Shown in pieces: positions 11,201-21,418 of a stretch of DNA of 33,467 nucleotides. Below the pieces are notes generated by a model. That model saw only the letters and a list, made by a program, of their open reading frames with translations. It was not told the DNA's origin and did not search any database. Position numbers and translations under genes: made by a program. This stretch comes from Actinomortierella ambigua (taxonomy: Eukaryota; Mortierellomycota; Mortierellomycetes; Mortierellales; Mortierellaceae). Within the stretch, counting starts at the first letter, position 1; each line of letters begins with the position of its first letter. The stretch is from positions 1-33,467 of the forward strand of contig JAAAJB010000355.1 of assembly GCA_016098155.1 (NCBI GenBank), read 5' to 3'.

Positions 11201-11986
11201 TGTGGTCCAAGCAAGGGTCGCCTCGGCTGACACAGACTCCTTGGTGGTTGACACGACTCGCTTCAGATCGTCCGTCACCAAAGAGATGCTGGCATCGGTG
11301 TTGACCAGAAGAATGTGGTTGGAAAGCGCAGCCGACACAAACAGCTCGTGAATCGAACGATCAAACTTCTTGACAGTCTTTGTGGCGGTGGATGTCCTTG
11401 AGGGTGATGGTGAGGATGATGCCTCTTCGTCAATGTCCATGGCTGTTGTGCTCTTCTCCTGACTGTCGGCCTTCTTGGAAGCGACCGATTCATCCTTCCA
11501 CATCCATACGACCTTGCCCTCCTCCTTGGCCGTGATGTCTGTTCCCTTTCCAATGACGGCATAAACATGGCGAGTGCCCTTGCCCTTCAATATCGTCTTG
11601 GCAGGGCTCTGGAATGTGAATCCTGGGGGTGTCGAGTACGAGTGGATGCAGTTTTGGTCCGCCGTCTAGATGAACAAGTGATATCCAATAGTGATAGCGA
11701 GAGCGGTTAGAGAAATGATATTTTTGGCTGATGATCAGCGTAGTTGATGGCAGCCAAGCGAGGAGATGGTAATTACGTTGAAGAGTTGGACACCCTCGCC
11801 TTGAACGGCAACGACGAGCAGGCTGGCGTCCTGATCCTCAGTACCGTCAGAAGTCTCTGAAAAAGCGTCGGCAGTGTTCTTTGGTGCTCCAGCAGGAGTG
11901 CATTGGACGGACAGGGCCTGATCCTGCGACGATGTGGTGTTGAACTCGGCCAGGAGAAAAGGGTCCTCCAAACTGACGCCGGACAT
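8242..11986 (-). CDS. NOL11/Utp8-like nucleolar protein (t-UTP subcomplex)
   Basis: Spliced 1075-aa model: exons 11986-11777, 11665-10972, 10830-10573, 10420-8703 and 8589-8242, with all junction phases consistent. The N-terminal half (about 1-480) has WD/beta-propeller character (LLVVAVQGEGVQLFN, TLTIWDARYGTLQAK). A Lys-rich nuclear-type signal (KKTKKQLKRQKKKAA, about 648) and a very acidic stretch (about 675-730) follow. The helical C-terminus (about 745-1040) resembles the NOL11 C-terminal region: FWPESVVQYLMDKQLV, AAPKNEVFMQQALKRL, then VDFTTVLMDVHFPSLIL. It ends in a basic tail with FERKHRDSMRRKKENEQ. NOL11 and its yeast counterpart Utp8 belong to the t-UTP/UtpA group needed for pre-rRNA transcription and 18S processing in the nucleolus. 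At 1075 aa it is longer than animal NOL11 (about 720 aa), mostly through low-complexity linkers. A UTP-family paralogue is the main alternative. Confidence 0.62.
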
Positions 11987-12485
11987 GGTGGATATTGGAG
12001 GTACTTTGTGTGAAAACGTGTGAGGTAGAAAGGGTGTCGACGATGTGGATAAGCCCTGGAAAGTGAGAGGCGAAGACCAAAGGAAGGGAGGGGAGGGGAA
12101 AGAAGAAAAGGTTGGCTGTTGGACTGTTACGCTTGTGAGTGAGTGAGTGAGTGCGTACAGGGATGGAGAAGGGGGAGGATAAACACAACACAAGCGTCAA
12201 AAAAGAAAAGCAGACAGAGCAAAGGCGCTCCAAAACAATCAAAGCCACAGTTGAGTTCAACTTTCAAGGCAGTCTCTCCTCAAAAACATTTCTTTGGGAT
12301 GCACAAGAAATTAAAGGCGAGTAATTTTCGGGGCTGCTGCTGGCTGCTGTTGTTACTCCGAGAAACAGAACGTGCCGGATGTGGACGTGGTGGTATGTAC
12401 AATAATACATGCATGCCATATTTTTTTATTTTATTTTTTATAGAGGTTCGGATACAACTACGGAGGTAACTTTCTTTGCGTTGTG
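11987..12485. other. Intergenic region between NOL11-like gene and ISA2
   Basis: Includes a GAGT tandem repeat at about 12134-12153, in the presumed 5' region of the NOL11-like gene. On the other side it holds the 3' flank of ISA2, with a minus-strand AATAAA at 12430-12425, 56 nt past the ISA2 stop. No further gene is visible. Confidence 0.5.
12425..12430 (-). terminator. Candidate poly(A) signal AATAAA for ISA2
   Basis: Minus-strand AATAAA in an A/T-rich stretch 56 nt beyond the ISA2 stop codon. Placement is right; not tested. Confidence 0.45.
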
Positions 12486-13458
12486 TTAGATCTTGATCTC
12501 AAACGACGTGTCACATCCACACGAGTGTGATGCATGTGGGTTATTTAGCACCTTGAACGCTGATCCGATGAGCTCCTCAATAAAGTCGATTCTCGCTCCG
12601 CTGATCATCGGCAGAGTGATCGTATCCACCACAACACGCGCACCGTCGCGCTCAAACAGTCTATACCCCCAGAGAGAGGGAGAGAGAAAGAAAGAAAGAA
12701 ACAAAATAAAGAGAAAGCATGAGCACAATGCTGTTTGTTCACCTCATCCCTTTTTTTTTCTTGTCTTTTCGGATGTTTGCACATTGGACAGTAACACAAC
12801 AGATATACATACACATCGTCCTCGTTCATTTCATTGGTCAGATCAAGCAGGTACTGGTAGCCATGGCATCCGCCCGAGTCAACCATGACACGGAGAGACT
12901 GGGTAAAGTTGTTGTCTCTCTTCATAATGTGCTTGAGTTGCTGTCATTGCCAAGAGATAAAGAGAGAAAGAGAGAGAAAGAGTTAGATGAATAGAGGTAA
13001 TATTGTTGCAAGCATTCACATCCCTCCGGTCTGTACCATATCTTCCATATCCGAGATGAAGGAGATGACGGATTGGATTCTCTCCTCGTTACCTTGACAG
13101 CCTTGTCCGTGATATCTATTGTCAGCTCCTTTCCGCTCTCGTCGACCTGGGGGTTGGTGACCTTGAGGTCCGATGCCGGTGCCGGTGCCTCTGTTGTCTC
13201 TGTTGCTGCTGCTGAAGAACTCGACCAGCGGTGCTGTCCTGCCAAGGCAGTGCGAAGCACCATTGGCTGTCGAGTTCCCGAGAGCATGGAATACATGGCC
13301 TGTTTGCTGTTTGTCAGCGTACGAGGTGGGCGCGAGGTGGAAAAGGTTCGGAGGGAGGCTGCACGGCAGGCACCAGGCACTGCGGAGCTGCTGGCGGTGG
13401 TCATGTGCGAGACCAGCCGGGAGGTGGTCCGGAAGATGCACAGTCTACCAGTCTGCAT
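12486..13458 (-). CDS. ISA2: Mitochondrial A-type iron-sulfur assembly protein Isa2
   Basis: Spliced 222-aa model: exons 13458-13093, 12940-12813 and 12660-12486; introns phase 0 and phase 2. Residues 1-about 85 are Arg/Ser/Ala-rich with almost no acid, a mitochondrial presequence. The A-type (HesB/IscA) domain covers about 115-222. It shows LRVMVDSGGCHGYQYLLDL with the first ligand cysteine in GGCHG, then LFERDGARVVVD, then FIEELIGSAFKVLNNP, and ends SCGCDTSFEIK with the paired CGC ligands. These three cysteines bind iron or a cluster. In yeast, Isa1, Isa2 and Iba57 build 4Fe-4S clusters for aconitase, lipoate synthase and respiratory enzymes. The ELIGSAF and NNPHASHSCGC spelling points to the Isa2 rather than the Isa1 branch. 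It diverges from an RRG9-like gene. Confidence 0.92.
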
Positions 13459-13762
13459 GGTTGTAGGGATTGAACAAGGGTTGGATGAGTGCGCACAAAG
13501 AGGGGAGAGAGTGATGGAGAAGACAAGGCCTGACTGACAGAGGGGGGGGGGGAGTGTGTGTGTGTGTAGGGAGAGTGTGTTTGTGGAGTGGAGAATGGAA
13601 ACAATGTCGAATGAAGAAGACAATTGTGTCTGAGAAAATAAACACAACGGACATGAAAAAAAAGACAAGCTTTCCTCCCCTTGATTGCCTACTGTACTTC
13701 CCCGCTCTCTCCATTCCCGTGATCTTCACACAGACACACACGCACAATACTCTGTCTTCATA
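13459..13762. promoter_or_regulatory. Shared divergent promoter region of ISA2 and the RRG9-like gene
   Basis: The 304 bp between the two start codons must hold both promoters. It contains a G-run followed by a GTGTGT microsatellite near 13545-13575 and CT-rich DNA upstream of the RRG9-like start. No classical TATA box is obvious. Confidence 0.55.
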
Positions 13763-14672
13763 ATGCAGCGAACCATGGCATTGCTCCGCCTTCGCATTCA
13801 TGAAGCTGTTCGCCCGAGGTGGACATTGCGCTCATTCTCGTCGGCGCCACCCGGCGAGAATCCATTCAGCCAGCCTACTGTTCGACAAGAGGCCATTGCC
13901 CGCTGGGGACTTGACTACCGAGGTCCTTCAGCGCTGGTGTACCCCGAGGGACGTCCAGAGGTAGCGGCATTGGTAAAGGAGGCAACGGGTGCACGGATAG
14001 CAGCGGGTCTCTTTCCTCATAGGAGACTAAACAAGGACAAGAAGAAGAAGAAGGAGGAGCCACTGGCTAGCGGGGCGACGACAGATCAGGCCGAGGGTGG
14101 CAATACTGTTTCGGCACGGCGCAGGCTCGACAAGGATGCGCCTCTGTGGCTCAAGCACAAGCTGACCATCCGTGAAAAACACGGTGGCGAATACTGGGAT
14201 CCACAGCGGCGAGTGCCCCGTCAGACCATGGAGCAGATCCGATATCTTCGGCACCAGGTAACACAGGGAATTCCCATCTTTGGCGAAGAGTTAAAAATTG
14301 GTGGCAAAACTGGCAAGAGTTAACAATCCTTTTTTTTTTTTTTTTTTTTTTTTAAAATTATTTCCTTCCATACAGTTCCCGGATGATTGGACAACACCCA
14401 AGCTGGCAGCCCACTTCAAGATCTCGATCGAGTCGGTGGTCAAGATTCTCCGCTCAAAGTTCACACCTAGCGAGGATCGTTCGCGCGAGCAGGATCAGAA
14501 GCGACTGGCCGTGAAAAAGGCTCGAGTGGCAGAGAGCATAGAGAGGACCAAGACAAAGCGATACCTGGGCTGGCTGCAACATGAGGTGGCAAGCCCTCCT
14601 TCTACGACCACCCAAGCCAAGAAACCTCGTTCTATGGCACACATCAAGTTGGGTGTACCCAAGCGCGATTAG
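13763..14672 (+). CDS. RRG9: RRG9/neugrin-like mitochondrial protein
   Basis: Spliced 263-aa model: exons 13763-14257 and 14376-14672, intron phase 0. The N-terminus (MQRTMALLRLRIHEAVRPRW then LRSFSSAPPG) is a mitochondrial presequence. A Lys-rich linker (KDKKKKKEE) leads to the Rrg9/neugrin domain at about 130-205. That domain reads KLTIREKHGGEYWDPQRRVP, then RQTMEQIRYLRHQ, joined by splicing to FPDDWTTPKLAAHFKISIES and VVKILRSKFTP. The family pattern is a Trp-Asp/Asn-Pro motif, a helix, then a helix-turn-helix-like unit ending in an I-L-x-S-K motif. Yeast Rrg9 is needed for respiratory growth and mitochondrial genome maintenance; human neugrin acts in mitochondrial 16S rRNA metabolism. The C-terminus is basic. 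The intron contains a 24-nt T run ending 22 nt before the acceptor. Confidence 0.82.
14330..14353 (+). repeat. Homopolymer tract, 24 T, in the RRG9-like intron
   Basis: Uninterrupted T run on the sense strand inside the single intron, upstream of the acceptor at 14375. It may serve as the polypyrimidine tract. Confidence 0.9.
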
Positions 14673-14787
14673 AAATTAGAAATCAAGACGCCCACCATAG
14701 ACACATCTCTTCTTTTGTAAAATAGTTGTTGCACACTTTGCATTGCACTCATGGCACACGAATAGAGCCACCTACTTCATGATCTTG

Positions 14788-14818
14788 TATTATTATTATT
14801 ATTATTATTTTTTTTTTT
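14788..14818. repeat. TTA microsatellite plus T run between convergent 3' ends
   Basis: A TAT/TTA repeat merging into a T run lies in the 160 bp between the convergent RRG9-like gene and the next minus-strand gene. It probably contributes to the AT-rich 3' flanks of both. Confidence 0.8.
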
Positions 14819-14832
14819 AATTTCATGGCCTT

Positions 14833-15654
14833 CTACTTTTCGCGTGAGAACCTCGACTCGTCCAGCATCCTTGCGGACGATGCTGCTACTGCTGTGTCTT
14901 GCTCCTGCTCCTGAATCTCACTAGACACGTTGCCGTCTGTGGATGGAACCCCCATTCGCTCCCGTAATGTGGCTTTCCTGTCAACATGTCAGTCCGCCCA
15001 AGAAAGAACAACAACAACAACAATAGAGAAAGGGGGTTTGGTGTTAGTAATGGTAAAAACACTCTTCGCCACCATAAAATGAACATGACTAGGCCTTTGG
15101 TTGAAACGTACGAGTAACGGTCAATCAGATAGACCAGCTCCGAATTGGTTCCTTGAAGTTGACTCTCCACGGTCTTGAAGCCAGACTCAAAGGCAATGGC
15201 AGCACCAGCACCCAATCCAACGAGGTTTCCAGCTATTGTTCGGTGAAAGGAATTAATATGCAGATGAGTCTGGGGCCCAAGACCCATCCATTATGTATGC
15301 TTGTGAAATGGAAACATCAAAAATGGACGAGTGCCTACCTGTAGCAAGAGCAAGTGCCTTGGCGCGAGGCCATGCACGCGAGCGACCATAGAAGAATCCA
15401 GCCATTCCAAGAGTCACAGTGGTGGCAGCAGCTATGGTACGAGAAGGATCGGATGGCGATATGTTAGGCGACGGTGACAGTGTGGAGGTGAAGGATATCA
15501 TCGGGGGCGAGAGTTGGTACGATTGCTTACCAATGGCTGTGTGCTTGACAATAGCATAACGGACAGCAGACTTTTCTTCTGGGGTCAGCTCATGCTTCTC
15601 CAAGCGCTTGCGGTAGAAGGCGGAGACCTTTGCTGGTTCGGGAATGTTGGACAT
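14833..15654 (-). CDS. Small membrane protein with two hydrophobic segments, function unknown
   Basis: Spliced 160-aa model: exons 15654-15531, 15431-15339, 15232-15112 and 14977-14833, with phases 1, 1 and 2. It begins MSNIPEPAKVSAFYRKRLEK, a hydrophilic helix-forming stretch. Two hydrophobic segments follow: about 38-56 (HTAIAAATTVTLGMAGFFYG) and about 69-88 (TAGNLVGLGAGAAIAFESG). They are linked by the basic loop RSRAWPRAK, which suggests a hairpin in a membrane. The C-terminus (about 110-160) is polar. I do not recognise the family. The small size and two Gly/Ala-rich segments recall mitochondrial inner-membrane or peroxisomal hairpin proteins, but no targeting signal is clear. All three splice joins keep the frame and restore smooth hydrophobic segments. 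It diverges from the CMP kinase gene across 162 bp. Confidence 0.75.
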
Positions 15655-15816
15655 TGCTAGCGGAAGGTTGAATGCATGGACGAGCCAAAAAGGCAGCCAG
15701 CCCAACCCAACTACTTTCGTGGTGTGCCTGAAGCGGTGGCAGTCACAACTGTGTTGATCGCGGGTGCAAGGCCAAAACGCACCGCCCACTCACCCACCAG
15801 CTCGTCCTCACTCACC
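15655..15816. promoter_or_regulatory. Compact divergent promoter region (162 bp)
   Basis: Only 162 bp separate the start codons of the small membrane protein (minus) and the CMP kinase (plus), so both promoters must lie here or overlap. No TATA-like box is clear. The last bases before the kinase start (ctcaccATGg) give a good initiation context. Confidence 0.5.
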
Positions 15817-16900
15817 ATGGCATTCCGCACTGTGCGCCTCTCATTCCTGTCGCAATGTTCGCGGCGGTACTCTACCATCCCACCACGCAAACCCTTTCAG
15901 GTCGCCATCGATGGCCCGGCCGCCTCGGGGAAGAGTAAGATAGCGGGATGAGCTGAGCAAGCCTTCGGCTATTGTGCTTTTGGCGAGGGGTTTCGTAGGC
16001 TAAGATGTAAGCCCCTCACTCTCCCTCTCTCCCTCTCTCTCCTTACATCTAGGCACGACTGCCAAGCTGGTAGCCCAGAAACTGGGTTTCGACTACATCG
16101 ACACAGGCGCCTTTTATCGCTGCGTGACCCTGGCCACGCTCCGAGCGGGCATTGACCCTTCCATGACGACGGCGAGCAACACCGGAGCCATCACTGACTT
16201 GGCCGCCAAGACCAAGATTGGGCTCGAGACAGTCTTCAACACCAGCCCGGCCGACACCGATGTCACCACCACCACCAAGAAGGTCGTCTTGCCAACCACT
16301 CGCGTCTACCTCGACGATGCCGACGTGTCCTCCGAGATCCGAACCACCCAGGTCTCCCAGCATGTCTCGGCCGTTGCTGCCATCCCCGGTGTCCGATCTG
16401 CTGTGCTCGACAAAGTGCGAGCCATTGGCGCACGCGACATTGCACCTTCTACGGCGACAACAGCTCAGACAAGCACAGAAGCAACAACAACAGCAGCCAC
16501 CAATGTAGCCACAACACCAACAACGACACCTCAACGGGAGGGGCTGGTGATGGACGGCCGGGACATTGGCACGGTAGTACTGCCCCACGCCGACCTCAAA
16601 ATCTTTTTGGTCGCAGATAGTCGCGTGCGGGCCGAGCGACGGTTACAGGAGATGATCCGGAACGGCGAGAAACGACTGCTGCTAAGCGACGAGGAGAAGG
16701 GCGGGAAGGAGAGGGAGGATCTGGTGGAGCAGGTACGGCAGGACCTGGAACGGCGAGACGAGCTGGATCGGACGCGCAAGGTGTCGCCGCTGAAGAAGGC
16801 GGTGGATGCAGTAGAGCTGGATACGTCCAACCTGACGATTGCGGGCCAGGTCGAGGCGATTGTGCAGGAGGCGCAGCGGAGACGGGCCATATCTGAATGA
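15817..16900 (+). CDS. cmk: Bacterial-type cytidylate (CMP/dCMP) kinase, probably mitochondrial
   Basis: Spliced 321-aa model: exons 15817-15934 and 16053-16900, intron phase 1 inside the P-loop codon for Ser40. It starts MAFRTVRLSFLSQCSRRYST, a good mitochondrial presequence. The Walker A loop is VAIDGPAASGKSTTAKLVA (about 29-46). The family signature FDYIDTGAFYR follows, then RVYLDDADVSSEIRTTQVSQ, MDGRDIGTVVLPHADLKIFL, and RRDELDRTRKVSPLKKAVDA. These are hallmarks of the bacterial Cmk family, which turns CMP or dCMP plus ATP into the diphosphate; they differ from the usual eukaryotic UMP-CMP kinase (adenylate-kinase type). Bacterial Cmk is about 225 aa. The extra length comes from the presequence, a Thr-rich stretch near 80-100 and a Thr/Ala-rich insert (about 207-240). 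It presumably supplies CDP/dCDP in mitochondria. Acquisition from bacteria or retention from the endosymbiont is possible. Confidence 0.88.
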
Positions 16901-17325
16901 AAAAAATAAAAAGCAAGTCTAATTACGGCTGCTGCTTGCATGGGACCCCCCCCCCGCCCAAATTGTGTGTGGCTGGCTGACTGGCTGGCTGGCTGACTGG
17001 CGTCAATTTTTTTTTTCCTTGTCCGCTTGTGTGCATGTGCACACAGAAAAAAAAAAATAGTGCTCAGTTTGGCATCAGTCATTTTCATTCTTCTTCTTCT
17101 TCTTCTTCGCCAAACTCTTCATCCGCCTGGGAACTGACCTGTCGGGAGAAATCAGCTACAAAGTAGAAAGAAGAGCAAGGACATCAACCCCACCCTAGGT
17201 GCCCCGCAACGTCCCCTCCCCTTTTCTCCTACTCTCCTCTTCTCTGACCTTCATTTGACGACAACTCCTCGCCACATCCTTTTTTTTTTTAACATTCTTT
17301 GAACATTTGCCATCTCTTGACGATC
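16901..17325. other. Intergenic region between CMP kinase and RBM26/27-like gene
   Basis: AATAAA at 16905-16910, 4 nt past the kinase stop, is a possible poly(A) signal. Further along lie a C-run (about 16947-16955), a GGCT tandem repeat (16971-16999), a TTC microsatellite (about 17090-17108) and CT-rich promoter-like DNA before the ATG at 17326. No gene is seen. Confidence 0.5.
16971..16999. repeat. GGCT tetranucleotide tandem repeat
   Basis: About seven imperfect GGCT/GACT units lie just downstream of the CMP kinase gene. Confidence 0.8.
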
Positions 17326-19031
17326 ATGCAACTCACCATTGATGAGGAGAATGCCCTGAAGGCATATCTCGCCCCCGAACTGGACCGTCTGTATGTTGCT
17401 GTCGCTATTTCTTTGTTGCTGGAATGAGCTCGCTCGTTGACAACAATACTGCATACTTACCCTGCCCTGCAACTCTTTTCCGTTTGTATGCTTTGTTAGA
17501 TGTGATGCTGATCCAACCATGCTCGCAGACTATATCATTGCGCTGGTCAAGAACGACAAGCTGTCTGGTGACACTGAGGACAGGGTCCAGCACGAGCTGG
17601 CCGACTTTATGGGCCCAAGTATGTCGACAAAAAAAAGTCAGATCAGGTTGCATGACCACTCTACGAAGCACCACGTTCGTTTCTTTGTGGAGAAGAAAAG
17701 AAAACAATGTTGACACCCCCCCCCCTTTTTTTTTTCTCTCTCTCTCGCTTTCTAGACATCGACTCGTTCGCTGTAACCTTCGCTCGAGTACTCAACTCAA
17801 AGTCCTACATGCCAAAGTCCAGATCGACCAAGGTCTCGGACCCACCAGCCTCCAGCACCTCCGCCTCATCACCAACACCATCGTCGTCATCGTCTTCGTC
17901 CAGACGACCTACCACGACTCTGGACAGCGCCGACATGGATGCCTCTTCCGGTGGTCGCTATGGATCGTCCAAACACCGTCGGGGCGATAGTGATGGCTCG
18001 GACGACGAGGATCGTAGCTACAAGCACGTTCGTCGTTCAAATGACGATCGTTACCAATACCGAGGCGGCTCTGGATCAGCACCAGGAGGAGGAGGAGGAG
18101 GAGAAAGAGGAGGAGAGACCAGAAGCAACTATAGCCCGTCTAACCCGACAGGCGATGATCGAGCCATGCCCTCAAACTCGTACGATGGACGGAGACGACG
18201 GTTATCGAACGATGCCAACAGTAACGATGTTGTCGGTGTTGGTGCTGGTCCGTACCAACATGCTGGCGCAGGTCGAACCTTTGATCGTCGGTCAGGAGGA
18301 ATGGGAGTGATGGGCAATATGCCACCGCGGGAAGCACCCATTATGACCAGTGGATACCGTCAACGGGAAGGTCTTGATCAACAGCAGCAACAACACCATA
18401 ATGGCCATGGTGGTGGTGCTGGTGGTCATCATGGCTTTGGACGTGATCAATGGAACAACCACAATAACGGCAATGGCGCCTTTGGAAACGATTGGCAAAA
18501 CCAATCTCGGGACGAAACTACTGGCTTTCGTGGCCGGGGTGGTGCACCCGGTGGTGGAGGCATGGGATTCGGACAGGAACGGAGACGACCTCGGTGTCGC
18601 GACTATGATCGTAAGTTGAGAACAGAAAAAAAAAACAAACAAACCAAATAGGCATCGCAAAAGGAGGTTGTATCCAACATTCTCTTACTCACCCTCTCTT
18701 TCCTTTCCCCTCCTTTCCTTTCTCTCTTTTTTTTCACACAACTATAGAAAAAGGCTACTGTATGCGGGGCGATCAGTGCCCATACGATCATGGTGATGAT
18801 CGGATCGTGGTGGACGAGCTGCCGCGGATGCCGTTTGACATGATGGCCGGCGGTCGACCAGGCAACGGACCCCCAATGATGCACGGCAACATGCCCGGCA
18901 TGCCCGGCATGGACGGGAACCCAGCCGCACCACAGTTTTATGGACAGGGTCAAGTGCACGATCCATCCATGATGGGCGGAGCAGGCGCCGGTACCCACCC
19001 ACACATGGAGGGTGGTATGGCCGGTCGAGGA

Positions 19032-19062
<31 letters not shown>

Positions 19063-21106
19063 GCGGTGCACGAGGCGCCTCACGCGGTATGCGAGGTGGA
19101 GGACGCGGTCGCTCCAGCCCCTACGGATCAGGAAGCTCTGGCAGTGGCAGTACAGGAGGACCCGGGCGGTTCGCAGGCGCCGTCGGCAACAAGGAAAGGA
19201 ACCAGCTAGTGGTGGAGAACATCCCACAGGAGTTTAATACGATCGATCAGGTCAACAACTACTTTAAAAAGTTTGGACCGTTGAGCAACATCCAGGTCGA
19301 CCAGATTGCGCGCAAGGCTTTGATCCAGTACGCGACCCACGAAGAGGCTCATGCTGCCTATAGCTCGCCCGAGGTCATCTTCAACAACCGCTTCGTCAAA
19401 GTCTACTGGTTGCCCGAGGACCAGCATGGGACTATCGTCAACACCACACTGCCTCCGGGCGGTGTTGGACGCGGTCGGGGCGGACCTGGTGGACTTGGTG
19501 GTGGTGGTGGTGGAGGTCACAGCAGCGGTGCTGCCGGTGCCGCTGCTGCTGCTGGAGGTGGTGCAGGTGGAGGACCTGGCTCATTGTCGACTGGCAAACC
19601 TTCAGGCCCACCGAACACAACGGCGCCACCGGTGCTGACACCGGCCACGGCGGTGTTTATGACAGCCGAGAAGGCTGCCGAGTTGGAGGCACAGCGGGCA
19701 GCGACGCTGGCGAAGCAGAAGCAGATGGAAGACATTCAGAAACAAAAGGAGCTTTTGGCACAGCGGCAGCAAGAGGTGCAAAAGCAGATGATGGAAAAGG
19801 TGTTGAACAACAAGAACATCTCACAGGAGGACAAGGACGCCATCTTAAAGGGACTGAAGACCGTCGCTGTCGAGGTCACCAAGGACCCAATTGTCCCTGC
19901 GTACCATGCTGCTCACCATCATCATACTGCACAGGCGCATGCCAACTTGGTTGCCTCGGTCGACCCACAAAAGCGACTCGAGTTGCTCAAGGAGGCTGAG
20001 CGGCTGGAGAAGGAGCGCCTGGACCGGGAGCTGGACGCAATGACCAAAGGAGGAGCAGACGGTGCAGCTGGCGCCACGGGCTCGGAAACCTCTGCTTCGC
20101 AGGCCGATGGCAAGTCGTCCGATGCCGGTACAACAGCAGCAGTCACAACAACGTCGGAGGGAGCGGAGACCACAGCTGCCTTGAAGGCCAAGCTGGCTGC
20201 TCTTCAGGCACAGGTAAAAAAAAGAAAAAAAAAAGATGCAGACATGTTTTTCGCCATCTTATTTGCAATAGTCATGCTAACAGCACCACGCAACCTTCTT
20301 TTCTTCTTCTTCTTCTTCATCCTCCTGCAATCTTATGATAGGCTGCTGCCATGGGACTTGACGCTCATACAGGTGGCTATGCGTCACGAGGTCGTGGAGG
20401 CTTTGTCCCGCGAGGTCGCGGCCGAGGAGCCATGACATGGACACGTGGTAGCGGCAGTGGATCATCAACACCAGGGTCCGCTCCACCGGCAGCAGGAGCA
20501 TTAGCAGCTGCAGCAGGAGGAGGAGGAGGAGTAGGGGGAGGAGGAGCACCTTACCGGGCATTCAACCTCGACATGCGGAACACCAAAGTATCGGTCCAAC
20601 AGCTGGAGCCAGAGATGGCCAACGAGGAGGCGCTGCGGGAGCACTTTCAAAAGTTTGGAGAGCTCGAGTCGGTTCAGGTCGCAGCCGATGGACAGTCGGC
20701 AACGCTGCACTTTAAGGTGCGCAAGGAAGCGGAGATGGCCCTGCAGCAAGGCGCTCGGTTGGCGGATGGTCATATGCTCAAGCTGGGCTGGGCAACAGCC
20801 GCAGGAGGGCCCGCAGGGTTCACATCCTCGTCGTCCGTGGCTCCTTTGACAACCTCCATCACCTCGACATCGGCATCGACAGTGGCAGCAGCAACAATGG
20901 CAGCAGCAGTAGCAGCAGGAGTAACGACGACGGGAGCCGCGGCCATGTCTGCTGGCGTGATGGGTCCTACCTCGACGACTGGGCCAGTGGTGACGTCTGC
21001 GCCAGGCTTGACGGCAGCGACATCGACGGACGATGCGCATGCGGATCTTGAAGATCTTGCATATCATGAAGACAGTGAGGACGAGGAGCGATCCTGGAAG
21101 CGATAA
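17326..21106 (+). CDS. RBM26/RBM27-like RNA-binding protein (PWI-like, CCCH, two RRMs)
   Basis: Spliced 1089-aa model: exons 17326-17390, 17500-17618, 17756-18610, 18748-20213 and 20342-21106; phases 2, 1, 1, 0. Residues 1-85 form a PWI-like helical domain (AYLAPELDRLCDADPTMLAD, YIIALVKNDK). A long Ser/Gly/Arg-rich region follows. A CCCH zinc finger lies at C342-x8-C351-x5-C357-x3-H361 (CRDYDQKGYCMRGDQCPYDH) and is created only by splicing across the third intron. An RRM at about 495-575 begins NQLVVENIPQEFNTIDQVNN. A coiled coil (about 652-700) and a second RRM (about 906-985: FQKFGELESVQVAADGQSAT) follow, then an acidic end (HEDSEDEERSWKR). This order matches RBM26/RBM27 and fission yeast Rmn1, partners of the Mtl1/MTR4-Red1 (PAXT-like) machinery that sends nuclear RNA to the exosome. 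The Gly-rich and GMGMGM regions are low complexity. A candidate poly(A) signal AATAAA is at 21237-21242. Confidence 0.87.
19032..19061 (+). repeat. GGCATG hexanucleotide repeat coding Gly-Met repeats
   Basis: About five near-perfect ATGGGC units lie within the RBM26/27-like exon 4 and encode alternating Gly and Met beside Arg-Gly-rich sequence. Confidence 0.85.
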
Positions 21107-21236
21107 AAAGGCCCACCTTGGCCTTTAATTTGTGTTTTTTTTTTAATGTTAATCGTTCCACGCATCTCTTTCCCTTACCCCCCCCCTCACATTCTTCTTG
21201 TGAGACATCGGCATCATGTCAATACAAAGTTGGGAC

Positions 21237-21242
21237 AATAAA
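21237..21242 (+). terminator. Candidate poly(A) signal AATAAA for the RBM26/27-like gene
   Basis: AATAAA 131 nt downstream of the stop codon, in the 312-bp gap between this gene and the convergent Rab escort protein gene. Confidence 0.45.
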
Positions 21243-21418
21243 ACTGTCCGCAAAAAAAATAAAAGTGTACACCACGCTGTTTTTTTATTTTCATAAACTG
21301 ACCACAAATCCCCTAATTTCTTTTTTGTTTTCTCCCTATGCTGCCATCACTTGTCTCCATTTGAATATCAATATTCTCATCCTCCTCTCACCCCCTTCCT
21401 CCACTAATTTTTGTTTTT

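Noticed and set aside
20501..21067. 188-codon minus frame rich in Cys and Arg
   Set aside because: Antisense of GCA/AGC-rich codons in RBM26/27-like exon 5; not a cysteine-rich protein.
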